From: CAISGS01 sp044376615
Lineage (GTDB): Bacteria; Pseudomonadota; Alphaproteobacteria; Caulobacterales; Caulobacteraceae
NCBI GenBank assembly: GCA_044376615.1
Contig: JBILKO010000014.1
Coordinates: forward strand, 1-38,348
DNA: 38,348 bases
Direction of reading: 5' to 3'
Shown here: positions 15,778 through 23,761 of the stretch, piece after piece
Layout: each line of letters starts with the position of its first letter
Numbering within the stretch: the stretch's first letter is position 1
The notes under the pieces: model-generated
Seen by the model: the letters and a program-made list of their open reading frames with translations, nothing else
Told to the model about the DNA's origin: nothing
The model's database searches: none
Program-made: the position numbers and the translations under genes

Positions 15778-16956
15778 TTAAGCCCGGCTTATGAGGGCGG
15801 CCAGGCCCCGTCGCGGCGCGGGCGGCGCGGCGGGCATTCCGGGCGCGACCCTGCCAAGGCGGGCCAGCATCTGGACGGTTTGGCCGCCTTGGGGGGCCAA
15901 AAGGCGGTGAATATCCTTATATTCCCCGGCGACCTGTGGAAACTCTTGCAGGGCCTGTTCATTGGGATGGGCCGAGAGCCCAAGCCCGGTTGCCGCCAGA
16001 TTTGCCCGCACATAGGCGCGTCCGGCATCGACCTGTTGGCCGCGGCTATTGCCGTCAGTCACAATCCAAAGATAGGCCGAGGTGGATGCTGTGATCTTAT
16101 CAAAATCGGCGATCTGGGTCTTCATGGCGACCGATCCGGGTGCCGGCGGCTTGGTGCGATCAAAAAGCCCTAGGGCGTTCAGGGTCACCAACATCGGATC
16201 GGCGATCGTGATGCCATCGCGATAGCGGTCAATCTCTGGTCCGCCGATCCGGATCAGGTGCACAGACTCCATCATGGTCGCGGGCGTGGCCAGCTCTATG
16301 CCCCAGGCGCGGCGGGCAATGTCCCGGATCGTCTTTAGGCGCGATGGGTCGGTCTCGACGCCGAACGCCACCGGCTGCGCCGCGGCCGCCTGGCTAAGTT
16401 GCGCGACCTCCGCTTGTGTCACTAGGCGCGCGGGATCATAGGGCCGCCGGTCGGTTCGGCGGGTCAGAACATGGGCAAATAGCGGATCGGGCACGGCATC
16501 TGGCGCAGGCTCCAGGCGGATCTGGGCCATTCTTCGCTGATCCAGGCGCTCGCCCGGCTCGCCATCGGGGAACATATCGATCCTTGCCCTATGGCCCTTT
16601 TGCGCCGCTGCCATGGATAGGAGCTCTAAGAAAGCGCCCAGACCCATCAGGATTTGACGCCCAAACGGGTCCGTCTCTGGGAGCAGCCGTTCAGTATCTA
16701 GGCTGACGCTGATTTCTCCGGGGACTGAGAGATCGGCCATCCAGGGCTGCCGGTTATGCGGGTTTGGGGCTAAGATCGCATAGGCCAGGACCTGCCGACG
16801 AATGTCGCCCGCCTCTTGCGCCGCTGTGCGCCAAGCCGCTGTGGCGGAGTCGGGTACGGTGAATTGCGTTCGGTCGACATAAGTATAGGCCCCTGCGCCA
16901 GCCGCCGCCAGCACAGCGCCGCCCCCCGCGATCCGAATGAATTGACGACGATCCAT
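15778..16956 (-). CDS. Tat-signal Acg/nitroreductase-like flavoprotein
   Basis: 392 residues. It starts D-R-R-Q-F-I-R-I-A-G-G-G, a Tat signal with the R-R-x-F-I consensus followed by an Ala-rich hydrophobic stretch. The rest matches the Acg family of divergent nitroreductases, which have a doubled or degenerate nitroreductase fold that binds FMN: A-I-L-A-P-N-P-H-N-R-Q-P-W near residue 60, R-R-T-D-R-R-P-Y near 167, and a late G-L-S-A-H-P-N segment. It is probably a periplasmic flavoprotein; the substrate is unknown. The RBS is GGAG (minus strand, 16965-16968). It is the first gene of an operon with a MarR regulator, suggesting induction by a xenobiotic, quinone or nitro compound. Confidence 0.82.
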   Translation of the reverse strand: MDRRQFIRIAGGGAVLAAAGAGAYTYVDRTQFTVPDSATAAWRTAAQEAGDIRRQVLAYAILAPNPHNRQPWMADLSVPGEISVSLDTERLLPETDPFGRQILMGLGAFLELLSMAAAQKGHRARIDMFPDGEPGERLDQRRMAQIRLEPAPDAVPDPLFAHVLTRRTDRRPYDPARLVTQAEVAQLSQAAAAQPVAFGVETDPSRLKTIRDIARRAWGIELATPATMMESVHLIRIGGPEIDRYRDGITIADPMLVTLNALGLFDRTKPPAPGSVAMKTQIADFDKITASTSAYLWIVTDGNSRGQQVDAGRAYVRANLAATGLGLSAHPNEQALQEFPQVAGEYKDIHRLLAPQGGQTVQMLARLGRVAPGMPAAPPAPRRGLAALISRA

Positions 16957-16971
16957 AGCAATGTCTCCAGA

Positions 16972-17009
16972 TAGTTCGATTTCGTACTATTTAGTGCGAT
17001 TTCGAACTA
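16972..17009. promoter_or_regulatory. Twin palindromic operator, probable MarR binding sites
   Basis: Two 18-base palindromes, 16972-16989 and 16992-17009, both fit TAGTnCGAnnTCGnACTA and are separated by TT, so their centres are 20 bases (about two helical turns) apart. On the minus strand they cover the promoter from just inside the -35 through the -10 of the oxidoreductase-marR operon. The form resembles known MarR-family operators such as the MhqR type. Binding by the MarR protein at 15329-15775 is inferred. Confidence 0.8.
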
Positions 17010-17015
17010 TGTCAA
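16986..17015 (-). promoter_or_regulatory. Sigma-70-type promoter of the oxidoreductase-marR operon
   Basis: Perfect -35 TTGACA on the minus strand (17015 to 17010) and a weak -10 AATAGT (16991 to 16986) with an 18-base spacer, giving a leader of about 20-25 bases before the ATG at 16956. The operator palindromes lie across the spacer and the -10. Confidence 0.55.
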
Positions 17016-17097
17016 TCGGGGATTTGTGAGAATTTGATGGGGGGCGGGATATGGGCGTTTGCTTGACCTGACGATTGGCCATGCCTAGCTATTTCCA

Positions 17098-18042
17098 ATG
17101 CCCGCCCCGCCACCCTATCCCGACTGGCCCGTCTATCGGCAAATCCTTGCCGAGCGGTTTGGCTTTGTCATGCGCCAGGACCCGGCTGAGACCAGTTGGC
17201 CTTGGCGCGGGCACCGGATCCATATCGATATCCACACCCCAAATGCTCCGCCCAAGGGCACGCTGATCCTTGTCCATGGCGCGGGGGGCAATGGCCGGAT
17301 CTTGGCCCCGATCGGTCAGATTGCAGCTGATCTTGGCTGGCAGGTGGTAGCGCCCGATCTGCCGGCCTATGGTGTGACCGAAGTCCGGCCCGGCTGGGTG
17401 CCAGATTATGCCGACTGGCCCCAGTGCCTGGCCGATCTGGCTGAGGACCAGGTAGGCCCAGTGGTCCTGATGGGCCTGTCGCTTGGCGGCATGACGGCTT
17501 TGCGGGCGGCGCAATTATCGCCCAAGGTTTGCGGCATGATCGCCACCACCCTGATCGATATGGGCGATGCGGCGACCTTTATAGCGACCGCGCGCTGGCC
17601 CTGGCTGGGGCGTCTGGCCCTATGGACCATGCGTGCCCTGCCCTGGCTTATGGATAGGCTGTCCTTTCCCCTGGCCCTGGTCACGCCGCTGGACAAGATG
17701 ACCACGGACCCGGCCCTGCAAGCCTGGTTTAAGCGCAGCACCCTGATCGGCAAGCGCCGCATCAGCGGCCGATTTATCCGCAGCCTTCATCAATATAGGC
17801 CCAGCGCGCCGGACCTTTCTCTGGCCTGCCCCTTGCGCCTAGTTCACCCCGGCCAAGATACCTGGACACCCTTGCCCTTAAGCCGGGCTGTGTTTGACCA
17901 GGTGCCTGGAAGCGATAAGCAGATCATCGTCCTAACAAACGGCGCCCACATGCCGGTTGAGACGCCTGCGTGGTCCGAGCTGTGTGAGCGGGTTGGCGGG
18001 TTTTTGGCGCGGGTTGAGTTAACCTATAGAAGCGTGCCTTAG
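17098..18042 (+). CDS. Alpha/beta hydrolase (cytoplasmic)
   Basis: 314 residues without a signal peptide. It has the alpha/beta hydrolase core: oxyanion segment L-I-L-V-H-G-A-G-G-N-G near residue 60, V-V-A-P-D-L-P-A-Y-G, nucleophile elbow G-L-S-L-G-G (Ser128), and a late N-G-A-H-M-P-V-E segment giving the catalytic His near residue 285. A cap region of about 80 residues rich in Trp and Leu (A-R-W-P-W-L-G-R-L) suggests a hydrophobic substrate; the reaction is unknown. It is transcribed divergently from the oxidoreductase-marR operon with only 141 bases between them, so the twin operator could also affect it. Confidence 0.82.
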   Translation: MPAPPPYPDWPVYRQILAERFGFVMRQDPAETSWPWRGHRIHIDIHTPNAPPKGTLILVHGAGGNGRILAPIGQIAADLGWQVVAPDLPAYGVTEVRPGWVPDYADWPQCLADLAEDQVGPVVLMGLSLGGMTALRAAQLSPKVCGMIATTLIDMGDAATFIATARWPWLGRLALWTMRALPWLMDRLSFPLALVTPLDKMTTDPALQAWFKRSTLIGKRRISGRFIRSLHQYRPSAPDLSLACPLRLVHPGQDTWTPLPLSRAVFDQVPGSDKQIIVLTNGAHMPVETPAWSELCERVGGFLARVELTYRSVP

Positions 18043-18166
18043 TAATTGATGCTGCATTAAAGAAAAGAGTTGCAGCAATTCATCTTTCGCTCTTTCAAAA
18101 CACGTAAAGTAATTACGACGTATGCCTTTGGCTGTGTGCGAGCATCTCGATTCTTAAAGGCAAAGA

Positions 18167-18739
18167 TCAATTGGAGCCCTGGTTAAGTTGAACCCTTACC
18201 AAGTCTCGTCGAAGTTCAATATCATTTGGAAGGTGGGTAGAATATATCTGTAACTCTCGCTTTAATACAGGGGCCGAGGTTAGATCAATCTGGAAGAATT
18301 TCGGATATGCCAGCTTGAACATTGTGTCGAGGGCGCGCATTTCTCGCGTCATATCACTCGCAAGATTGCGATAAAGGGTGACGGCCAAACCGATACGCGA
18401 TTCATTCTCTTCGTCTGTCGGCAAGGAGAGAGGCGCTTCTGGGTCCCGATCAGCATGTTTCAGCATATTCGCCAATCGGCGGAACCGCTGACGACCAACC
18501 GCCGTCAACAATTCATCCAAACGGGAATGTAGATCAACATTTTCGTGCTTGAGTAGGTCGTTAAGAACGCCGTACGCGGCCATTGTGAGTGTGTGAATGG
18601 CCAAAGGATCACCGGCGTCAAGCCAAAGCCGGATCGCTGTATCAAGCTGTCGCTTTGCGCCTTCGAGTCTTGAGATTGTCAACTCTGCCCCATAAGGGTT
18701 GGCCCACGAGCTTGAGCGTGTGCAAAAGACGCTCGGCAT
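18167..18739 (-). CDS. Hypothetical protein immediately downstream of tRNA-Ser
   Basis: 190 residues, not firmly recognised. Mostly helical by appearance: R-L-E-G-A-K-R-Q-L-D-T-A-I-R-L-W-L near residue 26, then D-P-L-A-I-H-T-L-T-M-A-A-Y and L-A-N-M-L-K-H-A-D-R-D. The segments recall an uncharacterised family common in proteobacteria, but I cannot name it. No signal peptide or membrane span. Base composition is richer in A and T than its neighbours, which may indicate recent acquisition. It begins 11 bases after the 3' end of tRNA-Ser on the same strand, and its AGGA ribosome binding site (18748-18751) includes the last base of the tRNA CCA. A later start is possible. Confidence 0.6.
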   Translation of the reverse strand: MPSVFCTRSSSWANPYGAELTISRLEGAKRQLDTAIRLWLDAGDPLAIHTLTMAAYGVLNDLLKHENVDLHSRLDELLTAVGRQRFRRLANMLKHADRDPEAPLSLPTDEENESRIGLAVTLYRNLASDMTREMRALDTMFKLAYPKFFQIDLTSAPVLKRELQIYSTHLPNDIELRRDLVRVQLNQGSN

Positions 18740-18750
18740 AAACTAATTCC

Positions 18751-18840
18751 TGGCGGAGAGGGAGGGATTCGAACCCTCGATACCCTCACGGGTATGCCGC
18801 ATTTCGAGTGCGGTGCATTCGACCACTCTGCCACCTCTCC
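18751..18840 (-). tRNA. tRNA-Ser(CGA)
   Basis: 90 bases on the minus strand with a class II fold. The acceptor stem GGAGAGG pairs with CCTCTCC. Discriminator G is followed by an encoded CCA. The anticodon loop CTCGAAA between CCGCA and TGCGG gives anticodon CGA (reads UCG). The long variable arm is ATACCCGTGAGGGTAT-like, and the T loop is GGTTCGAATCC. A complete tRNA with no deviation seen. Confidence 0.95.
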
Positions 18841-18918
18841 CAAGGTCGTTTGTCGCGGCGGGCGCGATCAGAGGGAGGCCGGAACCTATCTGTGGGGCGG
18901 GCATTTCGCAAGGGCGAT

Positions 18919-19350
18919 TTATGGCGCGGGGGCGGGCAGGGTCTTGAAGCGGGCATCGGCCCTGGCGATCACCGTGCCATCGGCTGTGACAAAGGCCTGG
19001 GCAAAGCACAGGCTGGCCCCGACCTTGACAAAACTCGTATCGATTTCAAGCCATTGGCCCAGCTTGGCCATGCCTAGATAATCCAGCGATAGGCTGACCG
19101 TCAAAAGCCCGCCGGCCTGGATCCGATCGGTTTGGCGCAAGACCACGCCGCAGGACAGGCCCATGGCATTATCGGCCAGGGCCGCGATCAGGCCGCCATG
19201 GGCCAGGCCGCGCGCATTGGTATGGGGCTGGGCCAGCACCAGGCCCATCACCACCCGGTCGTCTAGGGTCTTGGAATAGAGCGGCTCCCACGGATCGGTC
19301 AGGGGGCTTTTGCGAAAGTGGGGCTCAAAACCAGGTGGGGGCAGGGTCAT
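18919..19350 (-). CDS. PaaI family thioesterase (hotdog fold)
   Basis: 143 residues with the hotdog thioesterase signature N-A-R-G-L-A-H-G-G-L-I-A-A-L-A-D-N-A-M-G around residues 46-65. The H-G-G and following Asp region is the PaaI/YdiI active-site helix. A strand R-I-Q-A-G-G-L-L-T-V-S-L-S-L-D-Y-L follows, and the protein ends with F-K-T-L-P. Members hydrolyse acyl-CoA esters in the cytoplasm; the precise substrate is unknown. It stands alone, upstream of tRNA-Ser on the same strand and divergent from the MscS gene. Confidence 0.85.
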   Translation of the reverse strand: MTLPPPGFEPHFRKSPLTDPWEPLYSKTLDDRVVMGLVLAQPHTNARGLAHGGLIAALADNAMGLSCGVVLRQTDRIQAGGLLTVSLSLDYLGMAKLGQWLEIDTSFVKVGASLCFAQAFVTADGTVIARADARFKTLPAPAP

Positions 19351-19446
19351 GGGGGGTCGCTTTGGTGTGTATTATAATGACTGGTCTATATATGCGTAGG
19401 CGAGACGCTTGGGCAAGGGTCTTGACCCCAGCGCCTGGATGATTAA

Positions 19447-20343
19447 GTGCGAGGTATGACCCGCCTGGTTTCAGACCTGCCTGCGTTTTTGAGCGCCACC
19501 GCCCAGCTTATTCCAAGCCATCCTTCGGCCTGGGAGCGGCTTTTAGAGAGCGGCGGCGAGTTCATGGTGCGGCTGGCGGTCGGGGTCCTGGTGCTGCTTG
19601 TGACGCTCTGGGCCTCGGGCGCGGCGGCGAAATTTGTCCGGCGTCTGTTTAAACAGTTTCATCGCGCCGGCGTTGCTGACCAGACCCTGCAAAGCTTTGT
19701 CGCCTCCTTGGCCCGCTATGGTGTCTTGATCATTGGCGGCGTGGCGGTCTTGCAGCAATTGGGTGTCCAGACCACCTCGGTCCTGGCGGTGCTGGGTGCC
19801 GCCTCCCTGGCCGTGGGCCTGGCCTTGCAGGGGACGCTATCCAATGTCGCGGCCGGGGTGATGCTGCTCTTGTTTCGCCCTTATCGGCTTGGCGATTATG
19901 TCGAGGTTGGCGGGCGGTCGGGCACGGTTATGGCCCTGGACCTCTTCACCACCGAACTGGCTACCATCGATAACCTGAAAGTGGTGGTGCCCAATGGCAA
20001 GGTGTTTGGCGAGACGATTGTCAATTATAGCCACCATGCCGAGCGGCGGCTCGACCTGGTATTTCGCATTGATTTTGAAGACGATCTGGCTGGCGCGCTT
20101 GGCGTGATCAAGGCGGCGGCCATCGCGACACCAAAAATCCTCTCAGACCCCGCCCCCATATGCGAGGCCACGGCGATCACCGAAAACTGGGCCGAGGTGA
20201 CCCTGCGGGCCTGGGTCGCGCGCGATGATTTGCTCAGCGCCCGGTCTGACCTTTTTGTCGCTGTGCTCGCGGCCCTAAAGGCGGCCGGTTATGGCCCCGC
20301 CTATCCGCACCAGATTGCCCTGCCGCCGCGTCCCGTCGCCTAA
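19447..20343 (+). CDS. Small-conductance mechanosensitive channel, MscS family
   Basis: 298 residues; opens under membrane tension to release solutes during osmotic downshock. Three membrane segments are visible: about residues 40-60, 90-110 and the pore helix 115-145 with L-A-V-G-L-A-L-Q-G-T-L-S-N-V-A-A-G. The MscS beta domain follows (F-R-P-Y-R-L-G-D-Y-V-E-V-G-G-R-S-G-T-V, then T-I-D-N-L-K-V-V-V-P-N-G-K-V) and an alpha/beta C-terminal domain. Length is close to E. coli MscS (286). The start is either GTG 19447 or ATG 19456, and neither has a well-spaced ribosome binding site. It converges on the PII gene. Confidence 0.92.
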   Translation: MRGMTRLVSDLPAFLSATAQLIPSHPSAWERLLESGGEFMVRLAVGVLVLLVTLWASGAAAKFVRRLFKQFHRAGVADQTLQSFVASLARYGVLIIGGVAVLQQLGVQTTSVLAVLGAASLAVGLALQGTLSNVAAGVMLLLFRPYRLGDYVEVGGRSGTVMALDLFTTELATIDNLKVVVPNGKVFGETIVNYSHHAERRLDLVFRIDFEDDLAGALGVIKAAAIATPKILSDPAPICEATAITENWAEVTLRAWVARDDLLSARSDLFVAVLAALKAAGYGPAYPHQIALPPRPVA

Positions 20344-20349
20344 CCAGTC

Positions 20350-20694
20350 CTAGCCAGCAATCGCAAGCGCGCCGCGCTCGCCTGTGCGGATGCGCAGGGC
20401 CTGTTCGAGGTCTGAGACAAACACCTTACCATCGCCGATCTTGCCGGTATTGGCCGTGCGGGCTATGGCCTCGACCACCGCCTCGACCAGATCGGTGGAG
20501 ATAGCAATTTCGAGCTTAACCTTGGGCAGGAGCTTGATCTCGTATTCGGCGCCGCGATAGACCTCGGTCTTGCCTTTCTGGCGGCCGTAGCCGCGCACCT
20601 CGGTGACGGTAATCCCAGACGCGCCCGCATCGGTCACGGCTTCAAGCACGGCGTCCAGACGGCTGGGCTTGATAATGGCGGTGATGAGTTTCAT
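20350..20694 (-). CDS. Nitrogen regulatory protein PII (GlnB/GlnK type)
   Basis: 114 residues, the typical PII length. It begins M-K-L-I-T-A-I-I-K-P and has G-I-T-V-T-E-V-R-G-Y-G-R-Q-K-G. The T-loop has Tyr51 (A-E-Y), the uridylylation site, but reads E-I-K-L-L-P-K where most PII proteins have V-V-D-F-x-P-K. The B and C loops are standard (A-R-T-A-N-T-G-K-I-G-D-G-K-V-F-V, I-R-T-G-E-R-G). It senses 2-oxoglutarate, ATP and ADP to control nitrogen metabolism. No glnA or amtB is adjacent, so I cannot say whether it is GlnB or GlnK. Confidence 0.92.
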   Translation of the reverse strand: MKLITAIIKPSRLDAVLEAVTDAGASGITVTEVRGYGRQKGKTEVYRGAEYEIKLLPKVKLEIAISTDLVEAVVEAIARTANTGKIGDGKVFVSDLEQALRIRTGERGALAIAG

Positions 20695-20753
20695 GGGCCT
20701 GTCCCCTATTCGGCTGCGCGTTCTGGTAATCTAAAGCCAAGTTTTAGCAAACG

Positions 20754-20788
20754 CCAAGCCCAAGCTTTGCCTCAAGGTTTGGGCTTGG
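20754..20788 (-). terminator. Hairpin at the end of the methyltransferase gene, possible terminator
   Basis: Ten-base perfect arms CCAAGCCCAA (20754-20763) and TTGGGCTTGG (20779-20788) around a 15-base loop that contains the methyltransferase stop codon. No clean T-run follows on the minus strand, so Rho-independent termination is uncertain. Confidence 0.4.
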
Positions 20789-21512
20789 TCTGGCTGACGG
20801 CGCCTGGCCTGGCTAGGCCTGGAAGGCCAAGCCGGACCCGGGCGGGCTGGGCTCTTGGCTTGATGGCATAGGTCTGTTTGACGGCCTCCAGCAGGATCAG
20901 GCCCGACAGGCCAGGCCAAAGCTGCGCGCCCAGTGGCTCAAACACATCGGCAAGGCCTGCCAGAGCGTTTAATGGCGGCATATACAGGGCGCGGGACCAG
21001 GCGGCTGGTTCTAGACCCGCGGCCCTGACCAGGTTTTCAAGCTGGCGGCGGGTAAAGGGCTGGCCATGGCCAAACGGGGTGGCCTCGGCATTGGCCCAGG
21101 GACCACGGCGATTGGCCGCGACGATAATCACGCGGCCCGACGGCGCCATGATCCGCATGGTTTCTTGCAGCAGGGCTAGCGGGTCTGGGCATTCTTCCAG
21201 CGCATGGATCAGGAGTACCCGGTCAAACAGGGCATTGGTCAGGGGCAGGGCCAGCTCGTCGGTAAGGCAAGACAGTCTGGCGGCCTGGGCGGGCCAGACC
21301 TCAACCCCTTGGGCGGCGGGCATTAGCGCTAAGCAGCGGCGAGATTGGTTGCGAAATAGCTCAAGATAGGGCGTCGCATAGCCCAGACCGACCACATCCA
21401 GGCCGCGACCATCGCCCCAGGCCTGGACCAGTTTTCGCGAAACCAGGTCGCGGACCCGCTGGCCCAGGGTCGAGCTGTAAAACTGCCTAAGCTCAAGGAC
21501 GTCACGGCGCAT
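20772..21512 (-). CDS. Class I SAM-dependent methyltransferase
   Basis: 246 residues from ATG at 21510-21512 (a TTG at 21530 would add six). The chosen start gives M-R-R-D-V-L-E-L-R-Q-F-Y, the usual beginning of this alphaproteobacterial family. The SAM site is modified: L-D-V-V-G-L-G-Y-A-T-P-Y instead of a Gly-rich D-x-G-x-G-x-G. It is followed by D-R-V-L-L-I-H-A-L-E-E and G-R-V-I-I-V-A-A-N-R-R-G-P-W-A. The substrate is unknown. It is divergent from gloB, 101 bases away, an arrangement I recall as common in alphaproteobacteria. Confidence 0.82.
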   Translation of the reverse strand: MRRDVLELRQFYSSTLGQRVRDLVSRKLVQAWGDGRGLDVVGLGYATPYLELFRNQSRRCLALMPAAQGVEVWPAQAARLSCLTDELALPLTNALFDRVLLIHALEECPDPLALLQETMRIMAPSGRVIIVAANRRGPWANAEATPFGHGQPFTRRQLENLVRAAGLEPAAWSRALYMPPLNALAGLADVFEPLGAQLWPGLSGLILLEAVKQTYAIKPRAQPARVRLGLPGLARPGAVSQTKPKP

Positions 21513-21613
21513 TTGGGTTTTGCTCGACAAAAACGTGTCAGGGCCAAAGACTCAGGGCCAAGGGTGATCCTATAAGTATAGGGGCCCATGCGCCGCTTGC
21601 CAAAGGAATGCCA

Positions 21614-22375
21614 ATGCCAATTGAGGTTCATCAATTTGCCTGCCTATCCGACAATTACGGATTTTTGGTGCGTGATCGCGAGTCAGGCCAGACCGCCTGT
21701 ATCGATACGCCTGATGCCGACGCGGTGCTTGCAGCGCTTAAGGTCACGGGCTGGGGCCTGGATATGATCTTGAACACCCATTGGCATCCTGACCATGCGG
21801 GCGGCAATGCGGCGCTCAAGGCGGCGACGGGGGCAACTGTTATCGGCCCAAAAGAGGTTGAGCGGATCAGTCCGCTTGACCGAATTGTCAGCGATGGTGA
21901 CCGGGTCGAGCTTGGTCAAACCCCCTTTGATGTCCTGGATACAGGCGGCCACACACTTGGTCATGTCAGCTATTATTGCGCCTCGGCCAATACAGTCTTT
22001 GTCGGTGACACCCTGTTTGCCTTGGGGTGCGGGCGCCTATTTGAGGGTACGCCCGACCAGATGTGGACCAGCCTGTCGCGCCTTGCGGCCTTGCCGGATG
22101 AAACCGTGGTCTATTGCGCGCACGAATACACCGCCTCAAACGCCCACTTTGCCTTGAGCCTGGATACGGGTGCGGCCCTTGGCCAACGCGCTGAGGCCAT
22201 TTTTGAAGCCCGGCAAAGGGGTGAGCCGACGGTGCCCACGACGATTGGCCTGGAAAAAGCCACCAATCCGTTTTTGCGGCCCTCCGCCCTGGCTGGCGCG
22301 CTCGGGCTCACGGGCCAGTCCGACACGGCGGTTTTTGCCGCCATTCGCGCGGCCAAGGACGCCTTTAAGGGATGA
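21614..22375 (+). CDS. gloB: Hydroxyacylglutathione hydrolase (glyoxalase II)
   Basis: 253 residues; hydrolyses S-lactoylglutathione to lactate and glutathione, the second step of methylglyoxal removal in the cytoplasm. The metallo-beta-lactamase zinc motif T-H-W-H-P-D-H-A-G-G has its first His at 56. Further metal ligands lie in G-G-H-T-L-G-H-V, F-V-G-D-T-L-F-A-L-G-C-G-R and C-A-H-E-Y-T. The ATG at 21614 is preferred over that at 21608 because AAAGGA (21602-21607) abuts the earlier ATG but is six bases from the later one. The stop overlaps the next gene by four bases. Confidence 0.93.
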   Translation: MPIEVHQFACLSDNYGFLVRDRESGQTACIDTPDADAVLAALKVTGWGLDMILNTHWHPDHAGGNAALKAATGATVIGPKEVERISPLDRIVSDGDRVELGQTPFDVLDTGGHTLGHVSYYCASANTVFVGDTLFALGCGRLFEGTPDQMWTSLSRLAALPDETVVYCAHEYTASNAHFALSLDTGAALGQRAEAIFEARQRGEPTVPTTIGLEKATNPFLRPSALAGALGLTGQSDTAVFAAIRAAKDAFKG

Positions 22376-22818
22376 GATCAAGTCTTGGCGATATGAGCGC
22401 TGCCCAGATTATTCGTCTGCTAAATCTTCGCCCGCATCCGGAGGGCGGCTGGTATGGCGAAACCTTCCGCGCCGAGGCCGTGGGCGATGCGCGGCCCAGC
22501 TCAACGGCGATCTATTATCTATTAGAGGCCGATCAGGTCTCGGCCTGGCACCGGGTCGATGCGGATGAGGCGTGGCATTTTTATGCGGGCGCACCGCTAG
22601 TCTTGACCTTGTCGCCGCCCGATGGGGTAGGGGCCAAGAGCCTGCATCTGGGGTCTGATCTGATGGCGGGCCAAAGGCCTCAGGCGGTCGTGCCTAAAGG
22701 TTGGTGGCAGGCGGCCGAAAGCTTGGGGGCTTTTAGCCTAGTTGGCTGTACGGTTGCGCCCGGCTTTGATTTTGCTGGCTTTGAGCTTGCGCCGCCCGAT
22801 TGGCGACCCAAGGTCTAG
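22372..22818 (+). CDS. Cupin domain protein, DUF985 family
   Basis: 148 residues. A DUF985 cupin has a beta-barrel with L-x-P-H-P-E-G-G-W-Y near residue 21, S-A-W-H-R-V-D-A-D-E-A-W-H-F-Y-A-G around 56-72 and P-K-G-W-W-Q-A-A late. His residues in the W-H-R and W-H-F motifs could bind metal; the reaction is unknown. ATG at 22372 overlaps the gloB stop (ATGA), so translation is probably coupled to gloB. An internal ATG at 22393 (M-S-A-A-Q) is an alternative start closer to the family N-terminus. It converges on the DUF4908-like gene. Confidence 0.85.
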   Translation: MRSSLGDMSAAQIIRLLNLRPHPEGGWYGETFRAEAVGDARPSSTAIYYLLEADQVSAWHRVDADEAWHFYAGAPLVLTLSPPDGVGAKSLHLGSDLMAGQRPQAVVPKGWWQAAESLGAFSLVGCTVAPGFDFAGFELAPPDWRPKV

Positions 22819-23648
22819 TGACCAATGGCCTTGACGATGCGGGCTGAAGAAGGACGCCCGGCCAGACCGTCATCGGGGTCTATGGTGATGATGATCTGAT
22901 TGCCTTTACGTTTCGCATTGCTGTTTTCGCCCTGGACGAGCAAGACCCGATCAATGCGCACGGCCATGGCGCGGCTCTCGGCGCGGCGAGCCATTAGGTT
23001 AAAGGCCTCAACAGCGGTCATGGCGGAATCGGCAAAAAGCGAGGCTGATTCATCAGTGACATCCTCGGCGTCGAAACTGATCAGCTTTTGCGTCGCGCGC
23101 GAGGCCTTGGCGCTCGCCAGGGCCAGCCTTTGTAAGAGGATAGAGGGGCTCATGGGGCTAAGGACGCGAATTGGCGGCGCTCTTCCCGCCAGGGCGGCGG
23201 CGGAGCCCGACGGCGTTTCAGCCGTAAACACGGTCATGCCGCCAAGCTTGGTTGCGCGCAGTAGGGGCTGGCCGACATCGTCCATATAGATCATGTCCCC
23301 CCGCCCCGCTCGCCGCGGCGTCAGAACCCAGACCTCATGACTGGTTTCAAACCGAAACAGGACTGACCTCTGAGACCGGTCGAGGATGAAGCTTGCCCCG
23401 TCTTCAGATTCAAACCGCGCAATGATTGGGGTCTTCGTGGCGCGGCTATCCTCACCTTTCCTGCCAAATAGGGCGTCTGCTAGGCCTTGGCGATTCGTGT
23501 CAGCCTTAGCTTGGCCCGCTAAAGAAACCACGGACAAGCTCAGACCTAAGAGGGCTACGACCAGCCAAGCCGCCCAAGGCGTTGAAATCGGCCTTGGGCC
23601 CACCGGCCCAGGCCGGCAAAAATGATCAAGGCGCATATACACAGACAT
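22815..23648 (-). CDS. Exported protein of unknown function (DUF4908-like)
   Basis: 277 residues from ATG at 23646-23648, chosen because AGGGA lies a proper distance upstream; longer frames reaching 23717 have no such site. A hydrophobic segment (about residues 24-47, ending Q-A-K-A-D) acts as a signal peptide or anchor. The mature protein has R-F-E-S-E-D-G-A-S-F-I-L-D-R-S and the strand V-L-F-R-F-E-T-S-H-E-V-W-V-L. Its C-terminal part has several Arg/Ala helices. It recalls DUF4908, a Caulobacterales-type family, from memory. No catalytic motif is seen. It ends four bases into the DUF985 gene. Confidence 0.7.
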   Translation of the reverse strand: MSVYMRLDHFCRPGPVGPRPISTPWAAWLVVALLGLSLSVVSLAGQAKADTNRQGLADALFGRKGEDSRATKTPIIARFESEDGASFILDRSQRSVLFRFETSHEVWVLTPRRAGRGDMIYMDDVGQPLLRATKLGGMTVFTAETPSGSAAALAGRAPPIRVLSPMSPSILLQRLALASAKASRATQKLISFDAEDVTDESASLFADSAMTAVEAFNLMARRAESRAMAVRIDRVLLVQGENSNAKRKGNQIIITIDPDDGLAGRPSSARIVKAIGH

Positions 23649-23761
23649 GACCTGTCCCTTGCATCGGGACTGGGGCGGATTTTGGACCAAGTCTGAATTC
23701 TTGCCGCGGACCGTCAATATTTCGTCAAACCCTTAGCGCCCTGGATACAGCAAGTTCAGGC

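Noticed and set aside
18050..18090. TGCTGCA/TGCAGCA hairpin after the hydrolase at 17098 as a terminator
   Set aside because: Only seven paired bases with a 14-base loop and no T-run.
18043..18166. Attachment-site repeat or integrase remnant next to tRNA-Ser
   Set aside because: I found no second copy of the tRNA 3' end and no integrase; only composition hints at transfer.
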